In this document: positions 30,601-43,156 of the stretch, in pieces
Layout: every line of letters begins with the position of its first letter
How positions within the stretch are numbered: the stretch's first letter is position 1
Assembly (NCBI GenBank): GCA_030704615.1
Contig: CM060733.1
Span: forward strand, 28,088,001 to 28,148,000
Length of the DNA stretch: 60,000 nt
Reading direction: 5' to 3'
Origin: Takakia lepidozioides
Lineage: Eukaryota; Streptophyta; Takakiopsida; Takakiales; Takakiaceae
The notes under the pieces: generated by a model
What the model saw: only the letters and a program-made list of their open reading frames with translations
Told to the model about the DNA's origin: nothing
Database searches by the model: none
Program-made: the position numbers and the translations under genes

Positions 30601-33600
30601 AGCCACATAGGTGTATGTTGGATGTCACCCATTATAACCAACCCAGCTACAAAATGGGATAACTGGTGAGTTGAACCGGTTACTCAACGTGTTGGGGACT
30701 TTCGTTGCCCCGGTTACCTCGTTATAATAGTCCTCCCTTTCAGGTGAAGGGACACCATAACCTCGATGGCTTGTGTGTTGAGCAGTAGGCTCTGTAAATT
30801 CATTGGACATTAAAGAAACTTTATCCTTTATCCTCGCTCTTACATCCGATTAGTTACTAACGTCACAAACATTCACATGTTAGCATATCATAGAAGCTTC
30901 AATATCCGTTGTCTATGAAGGAATGCTCCCATTGATGTACCGAGTGCAGTCCCTTGGTCGTTCTATACACATCTCTTCACATTTTGTAGAAGGGTGACAG
31001 TAGTTCCTGCTGCTTTTGAGGATGGCAGTAATGACAAGTTTGGTTTGCATCGACACAGGAAGACTATCAACCATGAAGTGAAAGCATTTGGTTTGATGGA
31101 TTTAATAGTACCTACCACTATATATATTCTGGTGCATGGCAGGTTAGTAATCCAGGATTTATGTGGCAGCAATGTTTCCTAGTAGGACATCGATTAGCTC
31201 ATGAGGAATTGGCCTGCAATAACTCCAGGTTTTGAGGAGCGTGTGAAGGATCGAGGTTTAATCTACACTGGTTGGGCACCCCAGCAGCAAATTCTTAGCC
31301 ACCCAGCTGTTGGCGGCTTCCTTACGCACTGTGGCTGGAATTCTGCACTGGAAAGTATCTGTGCAGGTGTCCCACTGCTCATATGGCCACTGGGGTCAGA
31401 GCAGCATATGAATGCCAGGTTAGATTCATGTTGGTTTGTTTCAGTAACCTAGAATGAGGAATGCACATTACCTTCCACCGTGTTCAGATCGAAAAATGAA
31501 GAGAAATCTAGTGCAGCCAAAGGACACCCAGAGGGCCTGTGGGATAAAGTAGAACAGTAACTTTGGATCCTGAAGGCCTCTGAGAGATTGTACTCATTAG
31601 ACGTTGTTTGCCGTAGCCTTGTGGCCATTGACCCCGCGCCCAGTTTGAGCGGGAACAAAAGGGACAGAACCTACCTCTGTCAGGGGCTGACGTTGGTAGT
31701 AAGACTTACCTTCATATATAGAATTAATCTGGGTTTCCCAGATATCCTCTAGAAATCCCTTCACACAAGCTGCTGTGTGTGATTTGCTCAAAAACTAGGC
31801 CTCAGGAGGGCCTGAGCTTTTTGCTCAGCCTCGAGACTTTCAAAGTTGGTAAACAGGGGTACAGGCACAATTCCCTTGATAGATTTGAAGAGAGCGTCTC
31901 TTTGGTGAGAGAACCCCGGACAGTGTATCAGAAAATGAATACTGTCTTCAGATTGCCCACACAACGGGCAATTGCACTCTCCCTTTCCTCTCTGCTTCTG
32001 TTTGCTGTTCAAAGGTAGGCTTCCTGCCCTGAGTTTAAATTTCAGTCTAGTGCCGAGAGTGGGTAGACCCTTGAGGTCATCCAAGATGTCCTCCCCGATG
32101 TCACTGACTGGAAACAAGTTCAGGGAAGTTTTCTGCCTAACTTCATTTTCATCAGACAATCTCATGGCAACAGACATGGCTTTGGACACTACAGCCTCTA
32201 AGTCAGATTTATCCAGCAGGGTCAAGACTTGCGGATCCAGGTCCAGGTCCTTGAGAATCTCTTCTACTCTCTTCTGCCAGGACTTAGCCTGTTTGACAGG
32301 GAGGTCCTGTTTCCAAGATATAGAGTCGATTAACTTAGGATATCTGGTGTTGGACATATGTTGCAGCTGACCCCACCATCTGACCTTGAATTCATCTCGT
32401 CGGGAGCTTAAGGACGGAATGCCAAACTCACCCCGAACAGCCACATTGGCTGTTTTGGAGCATGCTGACATACACTCCTTAAGCACCCCCACTTGAATGG
32501 ATTCTAGAGACTTAGCCTGGTTGGAGTTATCAACCCATATTGCAGATCCGTACTCCAAGGCAGGTCTAATAACACGACAAAGCATGGTTTTCTTAACCTC
32601 AGAGTTGACCCCTCTGCAGTGGAAAAATTTAGTGAGCCCCAGAGCTTTGCCCTTGCCAGTTTGAACAACTTTCCGGATATGTGCCTCCCAATTGCAATTG
32701 GAGGAAAACTCAACGCCCAGGTAAGTGTAGGAAGGGAGGAGGGATCTCTTGGCTACCCCACTGCCACTTAAGATCACTTCCTCCCTCTCCTCTGTCGTTG
32801 AATGCTACCCCTGCACATTTGCTGACATTAGCCTCTAGCCCCCAAAGGTCAAAGTATCTCTTCGCGCAATCAATCAACTCCTGGAGATTGGTTGGAGTCT
32901 CCCCTATGCCTGCGAAGTCATCCGCAAACATAAGGGCTGGTATGGTGGTATCACCCACCCTTAACCCAAATCCCTCACTTTCCACATCCTCGAGGAGTTG
33001 ATTGATGAAAACATTGCAGAGTAGAGGGGAGTTGAGCTACACCTTGGCCTCTGAGAGAGAGAGTGAGAGAGGGTGGTTGGGTATAGCACATAAGGTTAAC
33101 TGTGGATGGGGAACTTGTAGAGGAAAGCAGAAGAAAGAAAAATATCCCTACCACTTGTAGCCTTCCATGTTGAAAAGTGGTAATCAAGAATTCATGGACT
33201 TTGTGTGGATGGAGAGGAAGGGGATATTGACCTCCCGAAGATTTCCACTGAAGGCAAAGGTTTGAACTTGTGGGCGTCCCTTTTGTAGACATGGTCGAAA
33301 TGGAAAGCATGGTTGGTTATCTTGGCCTTTGTTAGGGACTTGCAAATTCCTACAAGCCTACTGTGGTGTGATAATTGACAGCTTAGTCTGAACTCAAATT
33401 GGTTTGGGTGAGCAAAAATACTCAAGAGGTTGTGATCTCCTTCCCTACAGGAAATAAGGAGGGATAGAGTCAAGCCTCACTTGCTCTTGGGCTAATGTAG
33501 GTGGAATGTGACGTGACATTATTGGGGAATGAACCAAAGCTGGAGTGTTTGCTATTTAACAAATTTCTACCAACTACTCATGTCATCATAGTAAATGCAC

Positions 33601-33994
33601 ATACCTTAACATCAAGCAGGAATTCAATTTTGGGATAGGAATTGACAGTGTGAAGAGAGCAGACCTTTGTCAAGTATGAAACCCAGTGTTGCATTGAAAG
33701 AGCAAAGCAGATACTTTTTGACTGGTTTGATGATACACTTTCCTGTGCTGCAGATTTCTTGTGGATACAGCAAAACTGGGAATGGAGATGCAACAGGGAG
33801 AGAGTGGATTGTATGAGAAGGCAGATATTGAGAGGGCAGTGAGGGTTCTGATGAGAGAGGATCAAGGAGTGGTCATCAGAAGCAGGATGAAAGCTATGGG
33901 AGACCTGGCACGGACAGCCTTTGCGGATGGAGGATCCTCCAACAGGAATTTGGAGGCATATGTGAATGAACTTGAGTCAGGCGTCCCCATCTAA
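27627..33994 (+). CDS. UDP-glycosyltransferase (plant family 1), five exons
   Basis: Exons are 27,627-28,133, 28,767-29,030, 29,760-30,090, 31,229-31,418 and 33,754-33,994. All four introns are GT-AG, the phases (0, 0, 1, 2) close exactly, and the product is 510 aa. It would transfer a sugar from a UDP-sugar to a small acceptor in the cytosol; the acceptor is unknown. The N-terminal domain has [11 protein letters not shown] with the catalytic His of the P.P..GH type, and SDMFVLGW with the partner Asp. Exon 4 carries the PSPG donor-binding box: [41 protein letters not shown]. The usual final Gln is represented by Q in SEQ. Four introns is many for this family, which usually has none or one. 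Intron 3 holds a SINE and intron 4 a LINE. A truncated copy lies at 42.2 kb. Confidence 0.88.
30535..30770 (+). repeat. tRNA-derived SINE-like element, in UGT intron 3
   Basis: Pol III-type boxes are visible: A box TGGCCCAGGGG (30,550-30,560) and B box GGTTCAAAGCC (30,594-30,604), spaced as in tRNA genes. A body follows with TGTTGGATGTCA and GACACCATAA. A related copy is at 50.6 kb. The borders are approximate. Confidence 0.6.
31450..33040 (-). mobile_element. 5'-truncated LINE in UGT intron 4
   Basis: On the minus strand the sequence starts inside RT ([17 protein letters not shown], about 32,990-33,035) and runs through [12 protein letters not shown] (FADD catalytic motif, about 32,920-32,955). 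After a frameshift near 32,765 it continues in a 329-residue frame ([18 protein letters not shown]) and a terminal CCHC-type finger, CNCPLCG...HFLIHCP, with a stop at 31,788-31,790. Truncation at the 5' side is typical of incomplete target-primed insertion. Neither a poly-A tail nor a target duplication could be pinned down, so the ends are approximate. Confidence 0.85.
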
Positions 33995-34798
33995 TATCTC
34001 TTTGCAAGCAGAGTAGTATAAGGTATCAGTAGCTGCAATTGTTGTGTGTGTGCTAGATGAGGTACGTTTTTTTCTCATACATATTCCTCAATATGTATCT
34101 GTCTGAATTGAAGTAGAGAACTGTCATGGCCTGAAATACCTGGGTACCAAGTTGCAGGTTTGATGACAATGCGGGTCAGAGAGGCAAGATAGATAAATCA
34201 AGGACTGGGGATATGGATGGGCAGAGATCATACTAGTGAGGCAGAAGAGGCTTGTGCTTGCGCCATTGTATGGGTCATTTGACTCGGATATTGATTTGCC
34301 TGGAGGTGGGTATCTATGCTGTGAACAGCAGACTCATACCAATTCATTGTGATTGATGGCAGGTTGATGGGATCTTAAATATCAAAAGAAAAACTATTTC
34401 GTCTCAATCCCAGTGTGTCATTGTGTTGTGACTGGATAGTTGTGCCTTCTTCTGTAAATTTGAATAGAATGGACTTGCAAAACTGTGGTGTCAAGCTTCA
34501 GTTCTTGCTATCATGAGCCCTCCTAACAGCATGCAAACTCAACTGAAATGTTTAAGCCACTTTTACCACGATTATCCAACTGTATCATGAGTAAAATTAC
34601 CAAGTTATTCAACCCTTAAGTTACTGTGGAACTAGAAATGAGTTTCATAGAACGTGCGAAGTTCCAGACGATCTCAGTTGTAATGTGTGTGTTCGGGAGT
34701 GTGTGGAGCCTTCGGAGCTTTGGCAGCCACAGGTATTGTGGTGGAGCTTCCCATCTTCACCCTGCAGCAGAAATCATTTTGGTTGTGTGGTATGTTGA
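33995..34798. other. Gap downstream of the glycosyltransferase, no gene seen
   Basis: This is the probable 3' UTR and downstream intergenic sequence. No protein similarity or repeat is recognised. Confidence 0.45.
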
Positions 34799-35018
34799 CA
34801 TTCCTTTCCGCCTGAGCCATTTGTGAAGGTGTCGTTGCAGTGTATGTTACTATTGCATGTCTGTATACTGCTCGTCCAGAGTGTGTCATTGGTTGAATTT
34901 GTGAAATGGGTCTCTCTGATTTCCCTTCATGACCCGAGAGATCAGTTTAATAATGGGTGTCTGTAACCGAATCATGGGCGCGTCTTGCCTTCGTTTTGTT
35001 TCAATCTAGTTCTCACTA
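34799..35018 (+). repeat. Direct repeat, left copy
   Basis: About 220 bp matches 36,829-37,049 in the same orientation with moderate divergence. Both start ATTCCTTTC, then CCTGAGCCATTTGT, and end TTTTGTTTCAATCT...AGTTCTCACTAC. No coding or LTR hallmarks are seen. Confidence 0.75.
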
Positions 35019-36828
35019 CTACTCTGATACTAAATCCAGGCAACCGGATTGCCTGCATGCCAATTTCTCTTCCATAAATGTCAGAAAATTATATTGGAAT
35101 ACTTCTCACTTCCCTTTCCTGCGAGTTTATATCCATATAGCCGTGCAAATATCGCGATTACTCTCTGTGTCCATCTGTGATATTCAAAAATATAAGATCA
35201 AACCGATGTGGCATTCTTCCAATACTGTTGCAAGGGTGAGAGGGGGAATCAACCCCTGCTTGCCTCCTGGGAAGAGGTTTTTGTGGCCCTTGATAGGATT
35301 GAATCAACTCGCCATGGCCTTGCTCTATTTGCCACCCTTTCAGCAACATTTTTACTGGGGAGATATGGTGATTGGACTTGGCAAAGGCACTCGACACAGC
35401 AATTGCATACCATAGGTCTGTGAAACGGGCTTTAGCTCTTCAAACTTCTCATTTGGACACATATGGGTCTTGCAGGGACGCTATGACCTATCTCACCATG
35501 CAATGATTCTTATTGTAGTCACTTGTCTGAGGGTCAGACTAACAGGCCTGGGTCACTTGCTACCTATGAGGAGGTCCTACAGTTCTTCTCTTTTTTTCCT
35601 TCTCTTTTACTCCTGAGATGTCCCTCTGAACATGGGTGGCCAGTGACCTCCCCTTCATTTGGTGGGTGAAGCCAAGTTTTCTTTTTAATACAGAATTTTT
35701 TTGGATGTCTGCAGAGGTGTAGCTACCTGTGAAGTGGGAAGATGCAGACAATATGGAAACTCTCAGATGAGTGCCGCCACCAAACTCAATTTTCACTTGC
35801 CTAAAGGCTCAGTTAATGACAGGACTTCGAGGAGTCATCAATTCTGTAGCTCAGGGTTCCAAGTTTGACATCCTTAAAGATCTTCTTGGTAGTGTGTCTG
35901 CCTCCATCTCTTAGTGATCTGCTTAATTGGTCATGCTCTGATGCTCTGTCTGCAGGTACACGTATAGGGGCCAGTCTCCATGGAGATGTGTCCTCCTTAG
36001 TAGAGAACGTCTGCTTTGGAAGACCAGACATGTTTGACAGCTAGTCTGCATGTGGCACTCTGTCCCAGAGCTTGTTTTGGGTCTTTCGATGTGGACTCTT
36101 TTCTTTCTTGTAGTTCGACTTTGTCTGATGAGTCCTCTGGACCTTCCTTGGACGAACTCCTTGAGTTTGGAAGACCAGTTGCAGAGTCGAATTGGTGTAT
36201 GAGGGAAGAGGGAGGGGGATTGGGATGACAAGACCAAGGTAAGTGTGTCACAGTTGATATGGAAGGAAAAGCCAGAGAAGTGGGCATCCGCGCACCCACT
36301 GTTGAGGGATGGATTGGATTATAGTGTTAAGACCCGCTCTAGTCCTGGAGGCCCCTTGAGAGATGGAGTGAGCCTGAAGGAACCCCGATGAACTCCAGAG
36401 ATCCCGGAGCTGACTGAAACCCTTGAAGTCCCAGGCTGAACATCTTTTGGCTTAGTTTTTTTCCAGAGGCGAGGGAGCATTGTTGTTTAGGAACAGATGC
36501 TGTTTTAGAGTCTCTTCGTACGATTCAGGTTCTTTTTTCCTTAGGAAAGGTCTGATTCTAGCCCAGGCATTCCAAATGGTTGTCCATAGAGGGGATCCCA
36601 CCAGCTTGTGTTTGAACCCTTGCGTAATCCAACGGAGTGATGGCTGCCAGCGGGATAATCTTTAGTAGGGAGGGCTGTGACCAAATTGTCAACCACCAGA
36701 AATATCCACCATCCTCCTTCCGGGCCTAGGAACCTAGGGAGCCACTTGCCGAGGAGTGCAGTGACCTGAGTTTTTGGGTCCAAGACCCGAAGACCTCCTA
36801 GTTTCTTTGGGAGACAGATCTGTTTCCA
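35019..36828 (-). mobile_element. LINE fragment and associated sequence between direct repeats
   Basis: At the right edge the minus strand encodes SWKQICLPKKLGGLRVLDPKTQ and LLGKWLPRFL (about 36,720-36,828), the segment after the RT domain typical of plant LINEs. Further left the minus strand is heavily mutated and no domain can be followed. The LINE similarity starts at the edge of the right-hand repeat copy. Confidence 0.5.
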
Positions 36829-37049
36829 GGATTCCTTTCAACCTGAGCCATTTGTAAAAGTGTCGTATGTTACCATTGCGTGTGTCTGTATGCCGCTCTT
36901 CCAGAGTGCGCCCGTGCGCTCATCAGTTGAATTTGTGAAATGGGTCTCTTTGATTGCCCTTCATGACTTGATAGAGCGGTTTAATAATGAGTGTCAACAG
37001 AATCATGGGCGTGTCTTCATTTTGTTTCAATCTCTAGTTCTCACTACGC
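36829..37049 (+). repeat. Direct repeat, right copy
   Basis: Matches 34,799-35,018. It is followed by a short (CAAAA)n run at about 37,049-37,073. Confidence 0.75.
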
Positions 37050-37724
37050 AAAAACAAAACAAAACAAAACAAACAAGCCAAAGCAATGTGCATGGGCTCT
37101 CTTGCTTTGGCAAAACATAAGAGGAAGGTGAGGGGAAGGGGCATGACTCAACACAACATGCCAATCGGAGCCTTGACACGGTGTAAGGTCCTCTGATCAC
37201 ATTTTCTCCATTGACTTCAACATGTTGCAAAGTCTCTCTCTAAAAGAGAGCTAACAAACAAACTAAGTTACCTCGCTTCATAATGATTGGAATGCAAATT
37301 TTCAGCACATGACAATTTTCAAATTAAAATTTTGGTGCTAGTGGGCCCTTGTCAAGGCCAATAATCAAAGTTTCTTGTCTCCCTTGTTGTCCCTTGTGCT
37401 CCTTAGTTCGCACGGATTCATCTATCGTGTGAACGACACGGGGAAATGAAAAACTGCAAGGGATGTGTTAATATCTACATTCTATATATGAGTAAACATA
37501 CAAGTGAGAGAGAGAGTTGATACAGAATAGAAGCGTTGTATTACAGTCTCTAAACATACCTTTACATCTCTTGAGAAGTGTCTCTAGTTTACGAGATATG
37601 AAAGGTTACTTACTACTTGACATACTAATCTACAAACCCTTTAAGGCCAGTCTTGAAACAAAAAACAAGTCTTGGTTAATCAGTTGTAAAGAAAACAAAT
37701 ATAGAGCAGCTCCCATTGTAGAGA

Positions 37725-39992
37725 TCAAGTAGCAATAAGACCAAGTCTAAGAGCACAATATTCATGCTTTGACTTGGTAAGAGATTTAGTAAATATGTCT
37801 GCAACATTCTCATCAGTGTTGCATTATTCCAGCTTCACCATTCCTCGTGTGATCACCTCCCGTATATAGTGATACTGGATTTCGATATGCTTTGTTCTTG
37901 CATGGAATTTATGATCATATGACAGAGCAATACAACTTTGATTGTCGCATCTGAGAATTGTTGCCGTTGATTGTACTTGTCCAACATCACTTAATAGCTG
38001 TCTGATCCATACAGCAGCTTCTGTAGTTGCTTTATATTCTGCCTTTGTGCTTGACAAGGCTATAGTGGGTTGGCGTTTACTACTCCAACTAACAGCCCCA
38101 CCTCCAAGTAAATAAGTGTAGCCAGTTGTGGATTTCCGACTGTCTGGCTCACCAGCCCAGTCTGCATCACAAAAGCCTACCAAAGTAGAAGCATTTCTTC
38201 CTTGTGCAGAATATTGAAGAGCACTTGTCGCTGTACATTTCAAGTATCTAAAGATACGCTTGACTGCTTGCCAATGTATTGGTCCCGGATTTGCGGAATG
38301 CTGAGACACTACCCCCACTGCAAACGCTAAATCAGGACGTGTACAGACCATGGCATAGGTCAAAGAACCAACAGCTTGTTGATATGGTACATGACGCATG
38401 GCTTCCACTTCGTCAGGTGTGTGAGGTGCTTGATCTTTGGAAAGTTTCAGATTGACCACCAAAGGTGAAGCCACAGGTCTGCAATGAGTCATACCAAAGT
38501 GGTCAAGCTTAGCCTTGACATAATGAGCCTGAGTTAGGATCACCGAACCAGCTTGTCGATCACAAATAACTTGTATGCCCAACAAGTAATGAACAGCTCC
38601 ATGATCGGTCATCTCAAAGGCAGTCTGTAATTCACTCTTGGTACAAAGCATAAGTGAGACATTGTCGCAAACCAAAATTGCATCATCCACATATAACGTA
38701 AGTATTAGAAATGAACCAGAATGTCCACGCACATAGACATTAAAATCTGCTCCTGTGCGATGAAAGCCCACTTGGAGAAGGTAAGAGTCAATCCTCTCGT
38801 ACCACGCACGCGGAGCTTGTTGAAGTCCATATAGACTTCGAAGGAGACGACAGACTTGATGTTCATGGCCTACCTTACCGAAGCCTTCTGGTTGATGCAT
38901 GTAGATCTCCTCTTTGAGGTGGCCATGTAAGAATGTCGTCTTGACATCTAGTTGGTCAACCTCCCAATTGTGAATAGCCGCCAGCGCCAAAAGAACTCGA
39001 ATGGATGTGATCTTGACCACAGGAGAAAATGTATTTGTGTAGTCAAGACCTGCAACTTGAGAGTACCCTTTGGAGAGTACCCTTTGGCTACAAGTCAAGC
39101 TTTATAACGCTCAACCGTGCCATCAAGATTCAACTTAAGTTTAAAAACACACTTGCAGTTCACCGGCTTACGGCCCTCGGGTAGATCAGCTAACGCCCAA
39201 GTATTGTTCTTCATTAAGGATTGAAAACTCAGAAGCAATGGCAGCTTGCAAATGTGGAGCATTAGACCTTGTGAGAGCTTCATGATAAGTCAAGGGTTCG
39301 GGCATCATACTAGACTTAGATGGACGCTCGTGAAAATGAAGATATTTGGGATTAGGTTTGACTCTACGACCAAATCTGGTAACTTGTGGTTGATTACCAA
39401 ATGTAAAACCAGAGAGTGCAGGGAAAGGAGGACCAGTGGTAGTTGGAAGTGCATTTGGGACAGAGGGCTGAAGCTCAACAATAGGTAGTGTGTCATCAGA
39501 GAATAAAGGATTATTATATGACATACGACGCTGTAATGGAGGCTCTGTAGGAGAGGAAGATCCAGCAGGATAGGTGGAGGCATTAGTGAGGGGTGGAGTA
39601 TGTGGTAAAGCCACAAGCACAATAGGTGGCGGTGGAGGTGCAGGTGGTGCAAGTGGTACAACAGGTGGGAGGGGATGTAACGGTACAGAAATGTTCCCCA
39701 CTGTTATAGTAGCCTGCTCAGGATCTGGAAGAGAAGAAGCCGACTCCCACTGAAGAGGCCCATCGGATGTAAGAGAAGGTATGTCTTCGTGGAAAACAAC
39801 ATCACGACTGATAACTATCTGTTGAGTTTGAAGATCAAGTAGTCTGTAGCCCTTAACGTCAGTGTGATAGCCTACAAATCGACACTTATGATTTTTGCAT
39901 CTAACTTCTTCCTTTTCTCCTTGGGAATATGAGCATAGGCAATGCAACCAAAAATGCGTAAATGCGTAACTTTGGGTTTGCGGCCTATCCAT
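37725..39992 (-). pseudogene. Copia 1 RT-RNase H and integrase tail
   Basis: The minus-strand frame contains SLYGLQQAPRAWYERID, LILTLYVDDAILV (YVDD catalytic motif, about 38,690), GSLTYAMVCTRPDLAFAVG, and RNase H motifs LVGFCDADWAGE and ALSSTKAEY. The end runs past a TAA near 37,822 to ADIFTKSL and a stop at 37,725. Near 39,065-39,100 a 14-bp direct duplication breaks the frame at RLVAKGYSQ. Upstream lies the proline-rich linker between integrase and RT. Confidence 0.85.
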
Positions 39993-41100
39993 ATCTCTTC
40001 AGGAGTCCTATCGGCTACAGCCTTGGTAATCAATCTATTATGCAAATAGTTAGTAGTAGTAATAGTCTCACCCCAAATACTATTGGGCATACCTGCCGCT
40101 TTCAACATACTTCTAGCTGACTCCACTAGAGTTCTATTTCTACACTCAGCTATCCCATTTTGTTCAGGTGTATAAGGAAATGTAAGCTGATGTTTAATCC
40201 CATGTTGAGTACAATATAATTGAAAAGCTTTAGAAACAAACTCGGAGCCATTGTCGCTCCGTAGGACTTTAAATTGATGTTTAGTTTGATTTTCTGATAT
40301 AACTTTGAAAGACTTAAAGTTGTGTAGGACTTCAGATTTTGCTTTTAGAAGGACAAGAACACTGTATCTGCTATAGTCATCGATGAAAGTATCTAGCTCA
40401 TCCACGAGATATGGTCTGCATCAGGCCACATACATCCGAATGGACAAGGGCCAAAAGTTTTGTTGTTCTGTTGCCCTCTTTTGGAAATTTGTGTCGTTGT
40501 TGTTTGCCAAAGAGGCAGCCTTCACATAATTTTAATGGGTGCAATGGTATGTTGGTGAGTCCATCAACTACATGAAGCTTCTGCATGAGCCGCAATTTCT
40601 CCAGGTTGGCATGACCATATCTATGCTGCCAAATGGCTGAGTTGTTCAAACTTGGACACAGTCAAGGCCGCACATGGAGGTTCAAGTAACTTTTGCATGC
40701 TGCTTGTAATCTCAGGGCCTGATGTGCCAACTTTATATAGACCATCGTGGGAAACCTCATTCAAGATGATCATCTGTCCACCAAAGCCCTCCAAGATGAC
40801 TTGCTCCTTAGTGAAGGTGATTTTGTAACCGGCAGTGACTACGCGACTCACCGAGATTAAATTCTGACACAACGCTGGGACATGATATACGTCTTGTATA
40901 AGCTTCACGTCGCCAGTCAAAAGTCTGATGGCAATATCTCCTTTGCCATGGATTGAGTGGTGGGAATTGTCACCGAGGTAGACACTATCTCGCGGTGTGA
41001 TATGTGCATAAGTCAAAAACCAATGTCTATGAGAAGTCATGTGATCAGTAGCTCCGGAATCCAAGAGCAAGTCCTTTACAGCAAACCCTCGAGATAACAT
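39872..41100 (-). pseudogene. Copia 1 protease and integrase
   Basis: DLLLDSGATDHMTS (about 41,030-41,075) is the aspartic protease active site. The GAG-pre-integrase region follows (IWQHRYGHANLEKLRLMQKL), then CEGCLFGKQQRHKFP (zinc finger), LVHSDVCG, SVLVLLKAKSE, RSDNGSEF and the terminal acidic residue region in YTPEQNGIAE (about 40,140-40,170). Frameshifts lie near 40,640 and 40,400. Confidence 0.85.
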
Positions 41101-41159
41101 AAATATCTTATGTTCTCGGGTGGCCTGTCCAGACTGAACTTTGGACGCCTTCTCGTCTG

Positions 41160-42026
41160 CTAGTAGCTTTCGACACTCTTTTTTTTAATGTGCCCCATCT
41201 TATGACAATAATGGCAAGGTCCTTTCCTCCTCTTTCCATCTGGTGTATAGATTGAGGGTTGACTGAGAATGGATGTGTTAATATCACTCCTCTGACCTTG
41301 GTTGACAAGATAACTATTTGATTCTCTTGGAGATCCAGTTATCTGCCTCTTCTGGTTTGGCTTCCTGCCAGCCCAGAATGTCGTGACTCCATCTGTTACA
41401 GATAAGTCACCATTCTTCCTTCTACGAATATCGTCAGTCAATAATTTGGCTGCAACATCTTGAAGGGATAATCCAAGTTGATTACTTAAGGTCATAATTA
41501 TGGGCTCATATGATTCAGGAAGACTACTTAAGAGTGTCTCTACGTTGTCTTCATCTGAATATGTGACCCCCACTGACCCTAGTTGTTCTAAGAGGAGTCT
41601 AAATTCATGAATATGAATAATGTCACTCCCTACTCTCAAACTGTAATTGACATATTGCTTTCTAAGATGACACTTATTTATCATGTCATTTATGTGATAG
41701 ACTCTTTGTAAAGCTACCCAATTCCCATTTGCTGTAAGTGAAGAGGTCGCATGACTGAGACAAGTGTTTTTAACACTATCTATGATTATCAATTGGGCTG
41801 TCTTATCTCTATCTTCCCAATGGACGATGGAACCTACACTAGTCCCTGGTGGATTTGTTACTGATCCACCTGGGGAAGTACTTGAGCTAGGTTTTATTTC
41901 AGTACCTATTACTAAATCCCAGAGTCTTTCTTTTTTTAAAAGATAGGATAATCTAATCTTCCAGGTTTGATAGTTAGAACCATCTAATTTCTTGACGGTT
42001 CTTTGATCAGACGAGGAGGATGCCAT
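41160..42026 (-). pseudogene. Copia 1 gag
   Basis: From ATG at 42,024-42,026 the frame encodes a copia gag of the type LDGSNYQTWKIRLSYLLKKERLW, with LLSSLPESYEP and a zinc knuckle CHYCHKMGHIKK. The frame is broken within a T-run (41,178-41,186; A-run on the coding strand), so the last Cys of the knuckle is lost. Confidence 0.85.
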
Positions 42027-42202
42027 TGTGGCGCTGATTATGATTTACTCTTCCTATAGAATTTTAGGACCCTATGTTTTCTGAAGACATTATACATTTT
42101 CTATGGTTCAAAAAACTCATAGAATTTCACGTCTACCTGGGCTCCGTCTCTCAAAAATAGGCCCCGAATGATAGTCAGCATTCCTTTCTAGATTGAACTT
42201 CT

Positions 42203-42845
42203 CTGAACGGCGTATTGTTTGAGGACGCATGATTTCCATCCCATCACATCACTGATGGCCAATACGTTGGCTCTATATGGCAAGTCTAGTCATAGTCCCT
42301 CACCCCGACTCTGGACACTCTATTCCTTTCGTACAATTTGCCAAGCTACTAAGCACATCCGGAATAACCACCAGCTTCGTGAGCACTGACAGTCATATTG
42401 CAAACCTCATTCAGGAAAACCATGGAACTGCAGACTCCAGATATGACGGCCTAGACCTGCGATTTGTGAGCCTGCAAGACGGCATAACATGCCCAATGGC
42501 CCCCATGTTTTCTGGGGAAGAAAAGAAGGTGGAGGAAGCAAAACTGGCAAAGCAGGCTCTGATAGTGAATATGATGGAAACCACCACAGCGAGCTTCAAG
42601 ATAAATCAGCGATCAGTGCCACCAGGTGGCAAGCCTTGCTGCATTCTGTCAGACATGTTTGTTTCGGGTTGAAAAGCTTGGCATTCAAAGTCATGTCCTA
42701 TTTACCTCACCAGCGGCATTTTTATCGCTTTTTGTTCCAGGTAGGAATTCTCTTCTAGTTCTATTGAAAATCTAACAATCGCGATCTGAATGATCCAAAT
42801 CGGGAGTAGACATCTGGTCGAGTTGAACAAAAAATTGACAGACGT
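42203..42845 (+). pseudogene. Truncated duplicate of the UDP-glycosyltransferase
   Basis: It copies the 5' region, exon 1 and about 110 bp of intron 1 of the gene at 27.6 kb, with high identity. Differences are a small deletion near the start (frame preserved from the ATG at 42,277), a 15-bp insertion (TADSRYDGL), a 9-bp deletion, and a 17-bp deletion after MFVSG that brings in a stop (42,670-42,672). The copy ends within intron 1, at the copia 2 LTR; exons 2-5 are absent. Confidence 0.9.
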
Positions 42846-43135
42846 TGTTAGAATTGAGCAAGAATATGAACAAGAACTAAAGTCTTAGACTAAAGCTAAA
42901 ACTAAAGCTCTCCTCCCAACCATCATACTCTTACAGTTCGACTAGTGGCTTCACCCCCGAGCTTGTACAAGAAGGTATCTAGAAAGTCCTACTTGGTCAC
43001 TTCCACTTATGGTGACCATCCACCTTCTAGCCATTCACCTTCCAAAGGTGAGTTAAACAAGATAGTCTCTTAGACTTCTAAGCCTTTGGCCTTCAAGACT
43101 CTCAGTCTTCTAGATATGTTTAATTACTTCCAACA
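42846..43135 (-). repeat. 3' LTR of copia 2
   Basis: TGTTAG...CCAACA ends (a TG...CA repeat). It interrupts intron 1 of the truncated glycosyltransferase copy. It is 17 bp shorter than its partner through two internal gaps. Confidence 0.9.
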
Positions 43136-43156
43136 CTCCAACTCAATTAAACCATA

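Larger units (their letters stand above)
37709..42026 (-). mobile_element. Ty1/copia element 1, minus strand, decayed
   Basis: The minus-strand order is gag, protease, integrase, RT, RNase H, typical of copia. Downstream of the pol stop (37,725-37,727) a short purine-rich AATGGGAGC (about 37,709-37,717) may be the polypurine tract. A TATA-like ATATATAG on the minus strand near 37,485 suggests a 3' LTR to its left. No primer-binding site or matching second LTR is found beyond gag, so the 5' end is missing. Confidence 0.85.

Noticed and set aside
34799-37049. The 220-bp direct repeats as LTRs
   Set aside because: They lack TG...CA ends, a primer-binding site and a polypurine tract, and the enclosed sequence is LINE-like on the minus strand.
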